64,000 bases of DNA from Peterkaempfera sp044755465 (GTDB lineage Bacteria > Actinomycetota > Actinomycetes > Streptomycetales > Streptomycetaceae). The position numbers and the translations under genes were made by a program. A model generated the notes under the pieces. The model ran no database searches. It was not told the origin of the DNA and saw only the letters and a list, made by a program, of their open reading frames with translations. The stretch lies in assembly GCF_044755465.1 (NCBI RefSeq), contig NZ_JBIVRB010000001.1, forward strand, positions 558,001 to 622,000, given 5' to 3'. Below are positions 6,489 through 14,108 of the stretch, piece by piece (the first letter of the stretch is position 1; each line of letters begins with the position of its first letter).

Positions 6489-8687
6489 GTGAACCACGAC
6501 GCCCCCGACCCGGACGACGACCTGTTCGCCCGTCTGGAAGCGGACATGAACACCGACTTCCCCACCGCCGCCGGCCCCGCGACGGGTGGGGGTGAGGTGG
6601 TGGACCTGGACAAGGCCCGTACCGCCCGCCGCACCGGTCCGGACGGCTCCGCTGTGGGGCCGGTGGACACCGTCCCGGACGCGGACGACGACCCCGATCA
6701 GCCCGTCTACGTGGACGACCCGGCCGCCCACCCGGCTCCCGGGGTGGTTCAGCGGCGGCGGGAGCCGGTCCTGCCGAAGTGGGCGAGCAACCGGGAGGAG
6801 TTCCGCGCCGCCGCCCGCTGGGCCGCTGGTCAGGCCGCGCACACCACGGCCTACCACGCGGCCCGGTCCCCGCTGTACGCCGCCCGGCTGGCCGCCCGTG
6901 CCCCGCGCGGGGCGGTGCGGGTGGTCGGCGGCGCGGGCCGCTGGGTGGCCGACGCCCAGGGCGCGCCGATGCGGGCGGTGGCGGTCCGCAAGGAGGACGC
7001 GGAGCTGTACCTGCGGCTCACCCGCCAGCGCGACGCCAAGGTCCGCCTGCGGGCGCTGCTCGCCGCCCTGGCCGGGGCGTTCGGCATCGCGTTCGTGGCG
7101 GTGCTGCTGGTCATGACCCCCGGCTGGACCCACCTCGCGCTGGCCGCCGCCACGGTCTCCGTACTCGGCTGGGCCGGGGCCCCGGCCGACCAGCCGCTCA
7201 TCAGCCGCGCCGTGTCCAAGACGGCCGTGCCCCGGCTGACCTCCGACATCGTGGAACGCGCCCTGCTGGCGCTCGGCATCGGCGGCATGGGCAAGGGCGA
7301 GATCACCTTCCCCGCGCCCATCACCCGCGACGGCCCCGGCTGGCGCGCGGACGTGGACCTCCCGCACGGGGTGACGGCCGGGGACATCATGGAGCGCCGC
7401 AAGCGCCTGGCCTCCGGGCTGCGCCGCCCGCTGGGCTGCGTGTGGCCGGAGGGCAACGCGGACGAGCACGAAGGGCGGCTCGTGCTGTGGGTCGGGGACA
7501 GGGACCTGTCCAAGGCGGAGAAGATCGCGTGGCCGCTGGAGAAGACCGGCCGGCACGACCTGTTCAAGCCCGTGCCGTTCGGCCGCAACCCGCGCGGCCA
7601 GTGGGTGGCGGTGCCGCTGGTGCAGCACAACGTGCTGTTCGGCTCCCAGCCCGGCCAGGGCAAGACCAGCTCGGTGCGGGTGCTGGCCGCCGGCGCCGCG
7701 CTGGACCCCACCGCCGAGATGTGGACGCACGAGCTGAAGGGTTCCGGCGACCTCGACCCCTTCGAGCCCGTCAGCCACCGGTTCGTCTCCGGGATCGACG
7801 ACGACTCGATCGAGTACGCGTCGGAGTCGCTGGCCCTGCTGCGCAAGGAGGTGATGCGCCGCACCGGGGCGCTCAAGAAGCTGCCGAGGGACCTGTGCCC
7901 GGACAAGCGGGTCACGCGGGAGATCGCGGACCGGCGGAGCGGGCTGCACCCGCTGGTCTGCGTCGTGGACGAGTGCCAGAACCTGTTCGCCCACCCCAAG
8001 TTCGGCAAGCAGGCCGGGGACGACGCCGAGTTCATCATCAAGATCGGCCGCGCTTTCGGCGTCATCCTCATCCTGGCGACGCAGCGCCCCGACAAGGACT
8101 CGCTGCCCACCGGCGTCTCCGGCAACGTGTCGATCCGGTTCTGCCTGCGGGTCGCCGGCCAGGTCGAGAACGACATGATCCTTGGCACGTCCGCGTACAA
8201 GAACGGCATCCGCGCCACCACCTTCCGCCCGGAGGTGGATGCCGGGCTCGGCTACCTCGCCGGAGCCACCGCCACCCCCACCGTGGTCAAGACCGCCTAC
8301 CTCGACACCCCCGCCACCGAGGCCATCGCCAAGCGCGCCCTGGCCATGCGCAAGGCCGCCGGCACCCTCACCGGCCACGCCGCCGGCCAGGCACCCGAGC
8401 GCTCCGACCCCAACGCCACCCTGCTGGACGACCTCGACGCCGTCTGGCCCACCGGCGAGACGAAGGTATGGGGCGAGACCCTGACCACCGCCCTGGCCGC
8501 ACTGCGGCCGGAACGCTACGACGGCTGGGCCCCGGAGCAGCTCGCGGCGGCGCTGCGGCCGCTGGGCATCGAGCCGGGGCAGATCTCCCGCCGGATCGAC
8601 GGCAAGGTCGTCAACCGGCGCGGCTACGACCGGTCCGCCATCTCCACGGCGATCGCGGAGCGTGACCAGAAGCGGCCCGCCGGCTGA
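6489..8687 (+). CDS. FtsK/SpoIIIE-type DNA translocase, TraB-like conjugation protein
   Basis: A 732-residue protein. Residues about 185-235 contain two membrane helices (FGIAFVAVLLVM, LALAAATVSVLGW). The P-loop GSQPGQGKTSS lies near residue 388 and Walker B LVCVVDECQNL near 490, followed by FGVILILATQRPDKDS, the FtsK-fold sensor region. The C-terminal about 80 residues look like a winged helix (WAPEQLAAALRPLGIEPGQISRRIDGK), as in TraB proteins that read clt repeats. Known TraB/TraSA proteins are hexameric pumps that move double-stranded DNA between mycelia without relaxase. GTG 6489 is chosen for its AGAGAGG site; upstream frame is non-coding. Likely binds the repeat just downstream. Confidence 0.92.
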   Translation: MNHDAPDPDDDLFARLEADMNTDFPTAAGPATGGGEVVDLDKARTARRTGPDGSAVGPVDTVPDADDDPDQPVYVDDPAAHPAPGVVQRRREPVLPKWASNREEFRAAARWAAGQAAHTTAYHAARSPLYAARLAARAPRGAVRVVGGAGRWVADAQGAPMRAVAVRKEDAELYLRLTRQRDAKVRLRALLAALAGAFGIAFVAVLLVMTPGWTHLALAAATVSVLGWAGAPADQPLISRAVSKTAVPRLTSDIVERALLALGIGGMGKGEITFPAPITRDGPGWRADVDLPHGVTAGDIMERRKRLASGLRRPLGCVWPEGNADEHEGRLVLWVGDRDLSKAEKIAWPLEKTGRHDLFKPVPFGRNPRGQWVAVPLVQHNVLFGSQPGQGKTSSVRVLAAGAALDPTAEMWTHELKGSGDLDPFEPVSHRFVSGIDDDSIEYASESLALLRKEVMRRTGALKKLPRDLCPDKRVTREIADRRSGLHPLVCVVDECQNLFAHPKFGKQAGDDAEFIIKIGRAFGVILILATQRPDKDSLPTGVSGNVSIRFCLRVAGQVENDMILGTSAYKNGIRATTFRPEVDAGLGYLAGATATPTVVKTAYLDTPATEAIAKRALAMRKAAGTLTGHAAGQAPERSDPNATLLDDLDAVWPTGETKVWGETLTTALAALRPERYDGWAPEQLAAALRPLGIEPGQISRRIDGKVVNRRGYDRSAISTAIAERDQKRPAG

Positions 8688-8695
8688 CCGGCCGG

Positions 8696-8738
8696 GGGTG
8701 CTTGCGCAAGCACCCGTCCCCCGCTTGCGCAAGCACCC
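8696..8738. repeat. Paired palindromic repeats after traB, candidate transfer site (clt)
   Basis: GGGTGCTTGCGCAAGCACCC (8696-8715) is a perfect 20-bp palindrome. GCTTGCGCAAGCACCC, its right 16 bases, recurs at 8723-8738 and contains the 12-bp palindrome GCTTGCGCAAGC. Shorter AGCACCCC copies follow near 8744 and 8782. No T tract follows, so a terminator is less likely. TraB proteins recognise short repeats in clt loci near their genes, which makes this the best candidate seen here. Confidence 0.5.
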
Positions 8739-8828
8739 CCGATAGCACCCCGAACCGTTCTCCACCAGTGATCTAGCGCTTAGCACCCCACCTGCGAGAA
8801 CCCTTGATTCCGGTCCCGGAGGCTCCCG

Positions 8829-9080
8829 ATGGCCCTGCTGCTGCTCGCTTTCGCCTGCCTGAGCATCGTCACTCTTGGTTACGCCGCTCTGTGTGCGGCG
8901 AACCCGTTCGCCCGCTGCCGCACCTGCGGCGGCTTCGGCTTCCACACCACCACCGACCGCAAGGGCAGGCCCCGCCGGGGCAAGGACTGCCGCCGCTGCC
9001 ACGCCACCGGCCACCGCATCCGCACCGGCCGCCACCTCTACAACCTCTGGCGCCGCGCCTACCGCGCCGGCACCCGCTGA
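8829..9080 (+). CDS. Membrane protein with DnaJ-like zinc motif (83 aa)
   Basis: Residues 2-24 form one hydrophobic helix (ALLLLAFACLSIVTLGYAALC). A soluble part then has two CxxC pairs in DnaJ-like context, CRTCGGFGFH and CRRCHATGHR, spaced about 24 residues apart, which probably bind one zinc. A GGAGG site lies 7 bp before ATG 8829. Such single-helix zinc proteins recur in Streptomyces AICEs; role unknown. Confidence 0.65.
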   Translation: MALLLLAFACLSIVTLGYAALCAANPFARCRTCGGFGFHTTTDRKGRPRRGKDCRRCHATGHRIRTGRHLYNLWRRAYRAGTR

Positions 9081-9161
9081 CCCCGACCGCCCGTGGTCCC
9101 GGTGTCCCACGTCAACGCGTGGGGCATCCCGCACCCCGCCCGACAGAGCAGGAGTCCCGCC

Positions 9162-9353
9162 GTGCTCATCACCCTGTCCACCGCGTTCGTCTTCGGCTTG
9201 ATCACCGCAGTCCTGGTCTGGACGCGCCGGGTCGGCTTCGGCACCGCCCTGGCGGTGTGGCTGTCCGGCTTCACCATCGCCTCCACCGGACTCGCCGGAC
9301 CCGTCAACCAGGCCCTCGCCTCCGCCCTCACCGCCCTGGCCAACCTCCACTGA
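9162..9353 (+). CDS. Small two-helix membrane protein (63 aa)
   Basis: Begins at GTG 9162 with AGGAG 8 bp upstream; an in-frame upstream ATG lacks a site. Two hydrophobic stretches (TLSTAFVFGLITAVLVW and LAVWLSGFTIASTGLAGPV) are separated by TRRVGFGTA. This resembles the short Spd-type membrane proteins near tra genes. Function inferred only from context. Confidence 0.6.
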   Translation: MLITLSTAFVFGLITAVLVWTRRVGFGTALAVWLSGFTIASTGLAGPVNQALASALTALANLH

Positions 9354-9377
9354 CCCCCGGGAAGGGGGACCACCGCC

Positions 9378-9587
9378 ATGACCGCACCGCCGCCGATCCG
9401 CCCCCTGGCCGCCGCCCACCTCCGCGACGCCCTCACCGCCCTGGCGGGCGGCGACCGGCCCACCGCCGTCGCCGCCCTGATGTCCATCGACGCCGAGTCC
9501 TGGCACGGCATCGACGCCCGCCTCGCCTGGCTCGGCGCCGACTTCGCAGCCCTGATCACCCTCGCCGCCGCCGAGGGGGTCCGGTGA
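9378..9587 (+). CDS. Small hypothetical protein (69 aa)
   Basis: A soluble, Ala-rich helical protein (LAAAHLRDALTALAGGDRPTAVAALMSIDAES) with GAAGGGGG 10 bp before ATG 9378. Its stop overlaps GTG 9584 of the next gene (GTGA), so the two are coupled. No family recognised. Confidence 0.55.
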   Translation: MTAPPPIRPLAAAHLRDALTALAGGDRPTAVAALMSIDAESWHGIDARLAWLGADFAALITLAAAEGVR

Positions 9588-9859
9588 ACCCGCAGACGCT
9601 GGCGGTGGTCGTCGCCACCACCCCCGCCGCCCTCATGCTGCCGCCCCTGGCCGTGGCCTGGCGCCGCAACGCCCGCCACGGCGCCGCCGTCCTGGCCATG
9701 CTCGCCGCCGAACGCGCCAACCGCGCCACCACCGGCCCCGACGACGACCCCCCGCCCCCGGACGGCGGCCAGCCCACCGAGGCGCCCGCCCCGCTCGCCC
9801 CCGTCATCCCCCTGCACCGCCACCACACCACCGCAACGCCGCTGCGGCACGCGGCCTGA
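9584..9859 (+). CDS. Small membrane-anchored hypothetical protein (91 aa)
   Basis: GTG 9584 overlaps the previous stop. Residues 5-25 are hydrophobic (TLAVVVATTPAALMLPPLAVAW), followed by a basic turn (RRNARHG) and a Pro/Asp-rich cytoplasmic tail ending in a His-rich segment (HRHHTTATPLRH). No domain recognised. Probably a single-pass accessory protein of the transfer region. Confidence 0.55.
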   Translation: MNPQTLAVVVATTPAALMLPPLAVAWRRNARHGAAVLAMLAAERANRATTGPDDDPPPPDGGQPTEAPAPLAPVIPLHRHHTTATPLRHAA

Positions 9860-9954
9860 CGTACAGCGCAACCCCGGGACGGCCGACAGGTCACCAAACT
9901 TCCCGACCGCCCCGGGCCCCTGATCCCGAAGTAAGCGAGACAGGAGATCCCAGG

Positions 9955-10620
9955 ATGCACCCGATCGCGCTGCCCGCGCAGCGCCATCTTCCGGCCGTCC
10001 TCGCCGCGAGCCTGCCGCTCGCCGGATGGGCTGCCACCGCCACCGTCATGGCCCGCCGCCTGGACGCTGCCCGGCGTGACCCGCTGACCGGCCTGCACAC
10101 CCGCGACGCGTTCACCACCCGGGCCACCCGCCTGACCCGGAACGGCCCCGCCGTGCTGGTGGTCCTGGTGGACCTCGACGGCTTCAAGGCCCTCAACGAC
10201 ACCCACGGCCACGCCGCCGGCGACGCTGTCCTCACCGCGACCGCTGCCCGCCTCCGGGCCTGGGCCACACCGGCTGGGGCGGTCGGGCGGTTCGGCGGCG
10301 ACGAGTTCACCGCTGCTGCCCCTATCGACCCCTACGGCCAGGTGGGACCGCTTACGGAGCTGTCCGGGCTGCACCACCGGCTCACCCGGCCGGTTCCCTA
10401 CGGATCGGAGCTGCTGCCGGTCGGCGCCTCCATCGGCGGCCACCTCGCCACCCCCGGCACCGCCCTGACGGACGCCCTGACCGCCGCCGACACCGCCATG
10501 TACGCCGCCAAGCACCAGGGCGGCGGCTGGAAACTGGCCGACACCCCCACCCGCCCCGTCGCACCGCGCCGCTGGCGCCGCAACCGCCCCGCCACCACCG
10601 GCCCGGAGAGCGTCCGATGA
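9955..10620 (+). CDS. GGDEF-domain protein, probable diguanylate cyclase
   Basis: A 221-residue protein. Residues 12-33 form a hydrophobic anchor; residues about 40-200 form a GGDEF domain with DPLTGLHTRDAF, DLDGFKALNDTHGHAAGD and an intact FGGDEF (114-118), plus the C-terminal DTAMYAAKHQG segment. All signature residues for cyclic di-GMP synthesis from two GTP are present. No RxxD inhibitory site is seen before GGDEF. In Streptomyces c-di-GMP binds BldD and holds back sporulation, so an element-borne enzyme could alter host development during transfer (inference). AGGAGA precedes ATG 9955. The stop overlaps the next ATG. Confidence 0.82.
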   Translation: MHPIALPAQRHLPAVLAASLPLAGWAATATVMARRLDAARRDPLTGLHTRDAFTTRATRLTRNGPAVLVVLVDLDGFKALNDTHGHAAGDAVLTATAARLRAWATPAGAVGRFGGDEFTAAAPIDPYGQVGPLTELSGLHHRLTRPVPYGSELLPVGASIGGHLATPGTALTDALTAADTAMYAAKHQGGGWKLADTPTRPVAPRRWRRNRPATTGPESVR

Positions 10621-11384
10621 CGGCCGCTCTGTTCGCCGCCGCGCGTCCGGCGGCCGGGTGGCTCCCGGCCCGGCCGTGGAACGGCCTCACCGTGCTGGAC
10701 GCCTACTGCTGCGCGGGCGGTGCCGGGATGGGCTATCACCTGGCCGGGTTCCGGGTGTTGGGCGTGGACATCATCGACCAGCCGAACTACCCGTTCGCGT
10801 TCACGCAGGGTGACGCGGTCGCGTTCATCGCCGGGCACGGGCACGGTTTCGACCTGGTCCACGCTTCCCCGCCGTGCCAGCACGACTGCACCCTGACGGC
10901 CGGGACGAACGCCGGCCGGGGCGGCCGGTATCCGGACCTGCTGGAGCCGACCCGGGCCGCGCTGCGCGTCGCCGGGCGGCCGTACGTGATCGAGCAGCCG
11001 CCGGGCCGGGCCACCGCGCGGATGCGGGTGGACCTGTGTCTGTGCGGCGAGATGTTCGACCTGGCCGTCATCCGGCACCGCAACTTCGAGCTGGGCGGCT
11101 GGTCGATGGCGCGGCCCGCGCACCGGCCGCACCGGGGCAGGGTCGCCGGGATGCGCCACGGCCGGTGGTACGAGGGGCCGTACTTCGCCGTGTACGGCGA
11201 AGGTGGCGGCAAGGGCACCGTCGCCCAGTGGCAGGCCGCGATGGGCATCGGCTGGACCGACGTGCGCCGCGAGATCGCCGAAGCCATCCCACCCGCCTAC
11301 ACCGAGCTGATCGGCACCCGGGCCGCCACCCACCTGACCACCGCCGCCGGCACGGCCGTGCGGGAAGAGGAGGTGGCGGCATGA
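10617..11384 (+). CDS. Compact C5-cytosine DNA methyltransferase
   Basis: A 255-residue protein. Motif I is LDAYCCAGGAGMGYHLAGF (28-45), motif IV ASPPCQH with catalytic Cys87, motif VI YVIEQPPG with Glu125, and EIAEAIPPAYTELIG near the end resembles motif X. The target-recognition segment is short, so the enzyme is smaller than the usual 330-400 residues, as in phage-type methylases. It would methylate cytosine C5 in element or host DNA. ATG 10617 overlaps the GGDEF stop and its stop overlaps the next ATG. It may protect against host restriction or belong to a modification system with the next two genes; target site unknown. Confidence 0.83.
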   Translation: MTAALFAAARPAAGWLPARPWNGLTVLDAYCCAGGAGMGYHLAGFRVLGVDIIDQPNYPFAFTQGDAVAFIAGHGHGFDLVHASPPCQHDCTLTAGTNAGRGGRYPDLLEPTRAALRVAGRPYVIEQPPGRATARMRVDLCLCGEMFDLAVIRHRNFELGGWSMARPAHRPHRGRVAGMRHGRWYEGPYFAVYGEGGGKGTVAQWQAAMGIGWTDVRREIAEAIPPAYTELIGTRAATHLTTAAGTAVREEEVAA

Positions 11385-12241
11385 CCACCACACCCACCGA
11401 GCCTGCCCCGGCCCCGGCCGGTGTGGGGGGTCTGCGGTCGTTCTCCTTCGGCGGCGGGGTGCAGTCCACCGCAGCGCTGGTGCTGGCCGCGACCGGCCGG
11501 ATCGACTTCCGGCTGTTCCTGTTCGCCAACGTCGGGTTCGACTCGGAGAACCCCGCGACGCTGGAGTACATCGAGCGGTACGCCCGCCCGTACGCCGAGG
11601 CGCACGGCATCGAGCTGGTGGAGCTGGACCGGGTCATGGTCCGCTCCGGCGAGAGGCGGACCCTGTTCGGGGAGCTGACCCGTGAGGGATCGAAGTCGTT
11701 GAAGATCCCGGTGCGGATGTCCAACGGGGCGCCGGGCACCAGGAGCTGCACGGCGGACTACAAGATCCAGGTCATCGCCCGGGAGCTGAAGCGGCGCGGC
11801 GCCACCGACCAGGCCCCGGCCACGGTGGGGATCGGCATCTCGGTGGATGAGATCCACCGGGCCAACCGGCGGCGGTGCGAGCCGCACGAGCGGATCGACT
11901 ACCCGCTGCTGGACCTGGGCATCCGCCGCACCGACTGCACCCGGATCATCCGCGACGCGGGGCTGCCCGTCCCCCCGAAGTCGTCCTGCTGGTTCTGCCC
12001 GTTCAAACGCGCGGAGTCCTGGCACGAGATGCGCCGTAGCGAGCCCGAGCTGTTCGAGAAGTCGTGCCAGCTTGAGGAGCTGCTGAACCGGCGCCGCGAC
12101 CAGCTCGGCAAGGACCACGTGTTCCTGACCCGCTTCGCCAAGCCCCTGCGGGAGGCGATCCCGGACGGCGTGGACACCCTCTTCGACCTCGAAGACGACG
12201 GCGGGGAGGGGCTGTGCGACTCCGGGTGGTGCATGACATGA
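11381..12241 (+). CDS. PP-loop ATP-pyrophosphatase, PAPS reductase-like
   Basis: A 286-residue protein. SFGGGVQST (22-30) is the PP-loop of the adenine nucleotide alpha-hydrolase/PAPS reductase superfamily. Cys123 (SCTADYK) and Cys203/Cys206 (CWFCPFKR) are placed to ligate metal or take part in thiol chemistry. It is the phage/mobile-element form rather than a cysteine-biosynthesis enzyme: no sulfate-assimilation genes are nearby and it overlaps a DNA methyltransferase by 4 bp (ATGA). Related domains occur in DndC (DNA phosphorothioation) and in some BREX systems. A DNA or RNA modification role is an inference. Confidence 0.7.
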   Translation: MTTTPTEPAPAPAGVGGLRSFSFGGGVQSTAALVLAATGRIDFRLFLFANVGFDSENPATLEYIERYARPYAEAHGIELVELDRVMVRSGERRTLFGELTREGSKSLKIPVRMSNGAPGTRSCTADYKIQVIARELKRRGATDQAPATVGIGISVDEIHRANRRRCEPHERIDYPLLDLGIRRTDCTRIIRDAGLPVPPKSSCWFCPFKRAESWHEMRRSEPELFEKSCQLEELLNRRRDQLGKDHVFLTRFAKPLREAIPDGVDTLFDLEDDGGEGLCDSGWCMT

Positions 12242-12600
12242 CCCCCCGCGCCCGCCCGCCGCTGGCCGCCACCCCCGCGTGGCGGGCCGTCATGCACACC
12301 GCCGGCCACCGGTGCCAGTGCACCGGCCAGTGCGGCGACCCCCACACGAGGGGCGGTGGCCGGTGCGACCGCGAGCACGGCGGCCACAGCCACCGTCACG
12401 GCGGCGGCCGGGTGCGCCTGCTGGCCGCGCCCGCCGACCCGGCCCTGCTCGGCCTCCCGGCGCACCGCGCCGCCGCCCTCCCCGCCGGGGAGCTGGCCGC
12501 CTGGTGCCCCACCTGCCACGACCACACCCGCAAAACCGCCGCTGCCGTGCGCGGCGGCGAAGCGGCCGGCACCGGCGCCGTCACTGACGTTCTGTTCTGA
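12238..12600 (+). CDS. HNH-like zinc protein
   Basis: A 120-residue protein with CQCTGQCG near residue 25, CDREHGG near 45 and WCPTCHDHTRKTA near residue 95. The order of two Cys pairs, a central [DE]H and a terminal CxxCHxxKT matches HNH nuclease folds, although the central segment is His/Gly-rich and the HNH residues are not certain. ATG 12238 overlaps the stop of the PP-loop gene, making it the last of four overlapped genes. It could be a nuclease working with the modification enzymes or a zinc-binding accessory protein. Confidence 0.6.
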   Translation: MTPRARPPLAATPAWRAVMHTAGHRCQCTGQCGDPHTRGGGRCDREHGGHSHRHGGGRVRLLAAPADPALLGLPAHRAAALPAGELAAWCPTCHDHTRKTAAAVRGGEAAGTGAVTDVLF

Positions 12601-12607
12601 CCATCAT

Positions 12608-12639
12608 GCGGGCACCCGCCCCTGTCGGCGGGTGCCCGC
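12608..12639 (+). terminator. Strong hairpin after the four-gene set
   Basis: A 13-bp perfect stem (GCGGGCACCCGCC paired with GGCGGGTGCCCGC) around a 6-base loop, 8 bp after the HNH-like stop. There is no T tract, as is usual in Streptomyces terminators. It marks the end of the overlapping gene set. Confidence 0.6.
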
Positions 12640-12713
12640 GATGTCGGGACCGGCGACGGCCTGTTCTGACGCTCCGGCTGCGGCGCCCGCCAAGCCAACA
12701 GGAGGAGAGCACC

Positions 12714-13142
12714 ATGACGACGATCTATCGCGGCCCGGACGGCCGGCACTGGGAGGAAACCGGCGATCGGTTCGACGAAAAGGCCCGGCAGTGGATGCAC
12801 GAACTGACTGCGGCGTCGCAGGACCCGGGGACCGGCCGGTGGGCAGCCGCCGACCATGGCGACCGCGTCGAGGTGGCGGGTCCTGTGTCGAAGGCCGGGT
12901 ACACCGAGGTGTCCGCCGACCCGCTTGGCGAACCCCGCTTCGCCCGCGTGCACGCGATCGTGGCCGAACTGCTGGCCGACTTCGACCGGCAGGCCGGGCA
13001 CCCGCACCCGCGCACCGCCGAGCTGCACGTCGCCCTGGAGGACCTGGCGGTCCTCCCCGAACAGATCCAGCGCCGTGGCCGGGGCGCAGCCGCGCAAGCT
13101 GCGCGGTCCGCGTACCACCGCGGCGCCCGCCGCAGGTACTGA
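12714..13142 (+). CDS. Hypothetical AICE protein (142 aa)
   Basis: ATG 12714 follows a strong AGGAGGAG site; the longer frame upstream overlaps the terminator hairpin. Soluble acidic protein (YRGPDGRHWEETGDRFDEKARQWMHEL, HAIVAELLADFDRQAGHPHP) with a basic tail (QIQRRGRGAAAQAARSAYHRGARRRY) that could bind nucleic acid. No family recognised. It lies 110 bp before the PrimPol gene. Confidence 0.6.
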   Translation: MTTIYRGPDGRHWEETGDRFDEKARQWMHELTAASQDPGTGRWAAADHGDRVEVAGPVSKAGYTEVSADPLGEPRFARVHAIVAELLADFDRQAGHPHPRTAELHVALEDLAVLPEQIQRRGRGAAAQAARSAYHRGARRRY

Positions 13143-13251
13143 CCAGAACCCGACCCCACCGGGCCCGGCCTCCCGCCGCACCGCCTGACAACCCCGGTGG
13201 ACACCCGGACCGGCCGGGTGTCCACCCCCGCCCAGAGAACTGGAGACTCTC

Positions 13252-14106
13252 GTGACTCAACCGACCCGCACTCGGGGAGAGCAGTTGCCCACCGCTCTGT
13301 CCTTGGCGGCCGATGGCGTGCCCGTGCTGCCGTTGCGAGCCGGGAAGGTGCCGTTCGGCAACTGCCGGTGCTGCGTGGACAACGCGTGCGGCGGCCGACC
13401 GAACATGAAGACCGCCGGTCCCTGCACCTGCCCCGCCCCCTGCCACGGCTGGGCCGCCGCCACCACCGACCCCGGCGTCATCAGCTCGCAGGCGTGGGCG
13501 CGGGCGTGGCGGGAGGCGGCCGCAGTGGCCTACCACCCCGGCGGCGCGGGCCTGACCGTCGTGGACCTCGACAGCGCGGGCGCCATCGCGTGGGCGCACG
13601 CCGCCCTGCCCGCCACCCGGACCGTGCGCACCACAAGGGGTGAGCACTGGCTGTACCGGGGCGTCATGCGCTCCGCCAACGCGGTGCGGCCCGGCGTGGA
13701 CATCAAGTCCACGATGGCCTACGCCCGGTGGGTCGGCCCCGGCACCGGCCCCGTCACCGTCCTGCCGGACGTCGTCCGCGCCCTGGCCGTGAAGGAGCCC
13801 GCCGCAGTCCGGCCGGCTCCCCTCACCGTGCCCGCACCGGCCGGGGGCGGCACGTGCCCCCACCGCACCCGGACGTACCTGGACCGTGGCATCGCCATGG
13901 CCGAGCAGCGCATCACCGAGGCGTCCGGTGCGGTGCACGCCACCGTGTACCGCACGTTCCTGGCGGTGCTGGCCACGCACGGCCGGTGCGGCTGCCTCAC
14001 CGAGACGCACACCACCAGGCTGTTCACCGCCGCGCAAGCCAAGGGCGAAACCGCCCGGCACTGCGCCGACGCCTGGGCCAACGCCCGTGACCGGCTGGGA
14101 CTGTAG
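13252..14106 (+). CDS. Bifunctional DNA primase/polymerase (PrimPol) replication protein
   Basis: A 284-residue protein from GTG 13252. ALSLAADGVPVLPLRAGKVP is the typical start of the AEP primase-polymerase domain. A Cys-rich insert (CRCCVDNACGG, then CTCPAPC) follows, then VVDLDSAG with the catalytic DxD (about residue 103), TRGEHWLYR and VDIKST...ARWVGPGTGP. The C-terminal 80 residues are helical and may be a primase C-terminal segment. In AICEs this type (RepPP) starts element replication after excision. It sits 2 bp before the ATPase gene, with which it probably forms the replication unit. The iteron array downstream is the likely origin. Confidence 0.85.
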   Translation: MTQPTRTRGEQLPTALSLAADGVPVLPLRAGKVPFGNCRCCVDNACGGRPNMKTAGPCTCPAPCHGWAAATTDPGVISSQAWARAWREAAAVAYHPGGAGLTVVDLDSAGAIAWAHAALPATRTVRTTRGEHWLYRGVMRSANAVRPGVDIKSTMAYARWVGPGTGPVTVLPDVVRALAVKEPAAVRPAPLTVPAPAGGGTCPHRTRTYLDRGIAMAEQRITEASGAVHATVYRTFLAVLATHGRCGCLTETHTTRLFTAAQAKGETARHCADAWANARDRLGL

Positions 14107-14108
14107 CC

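Noticed and set aside
6468..9506. Very long minus-strand frame (1012 codons) opposite the TraB-like gene
   Set aside because: Shadow of the third-codon-position GC bias; low-complexity Gly/Asp/His/Arg composition and no domain.
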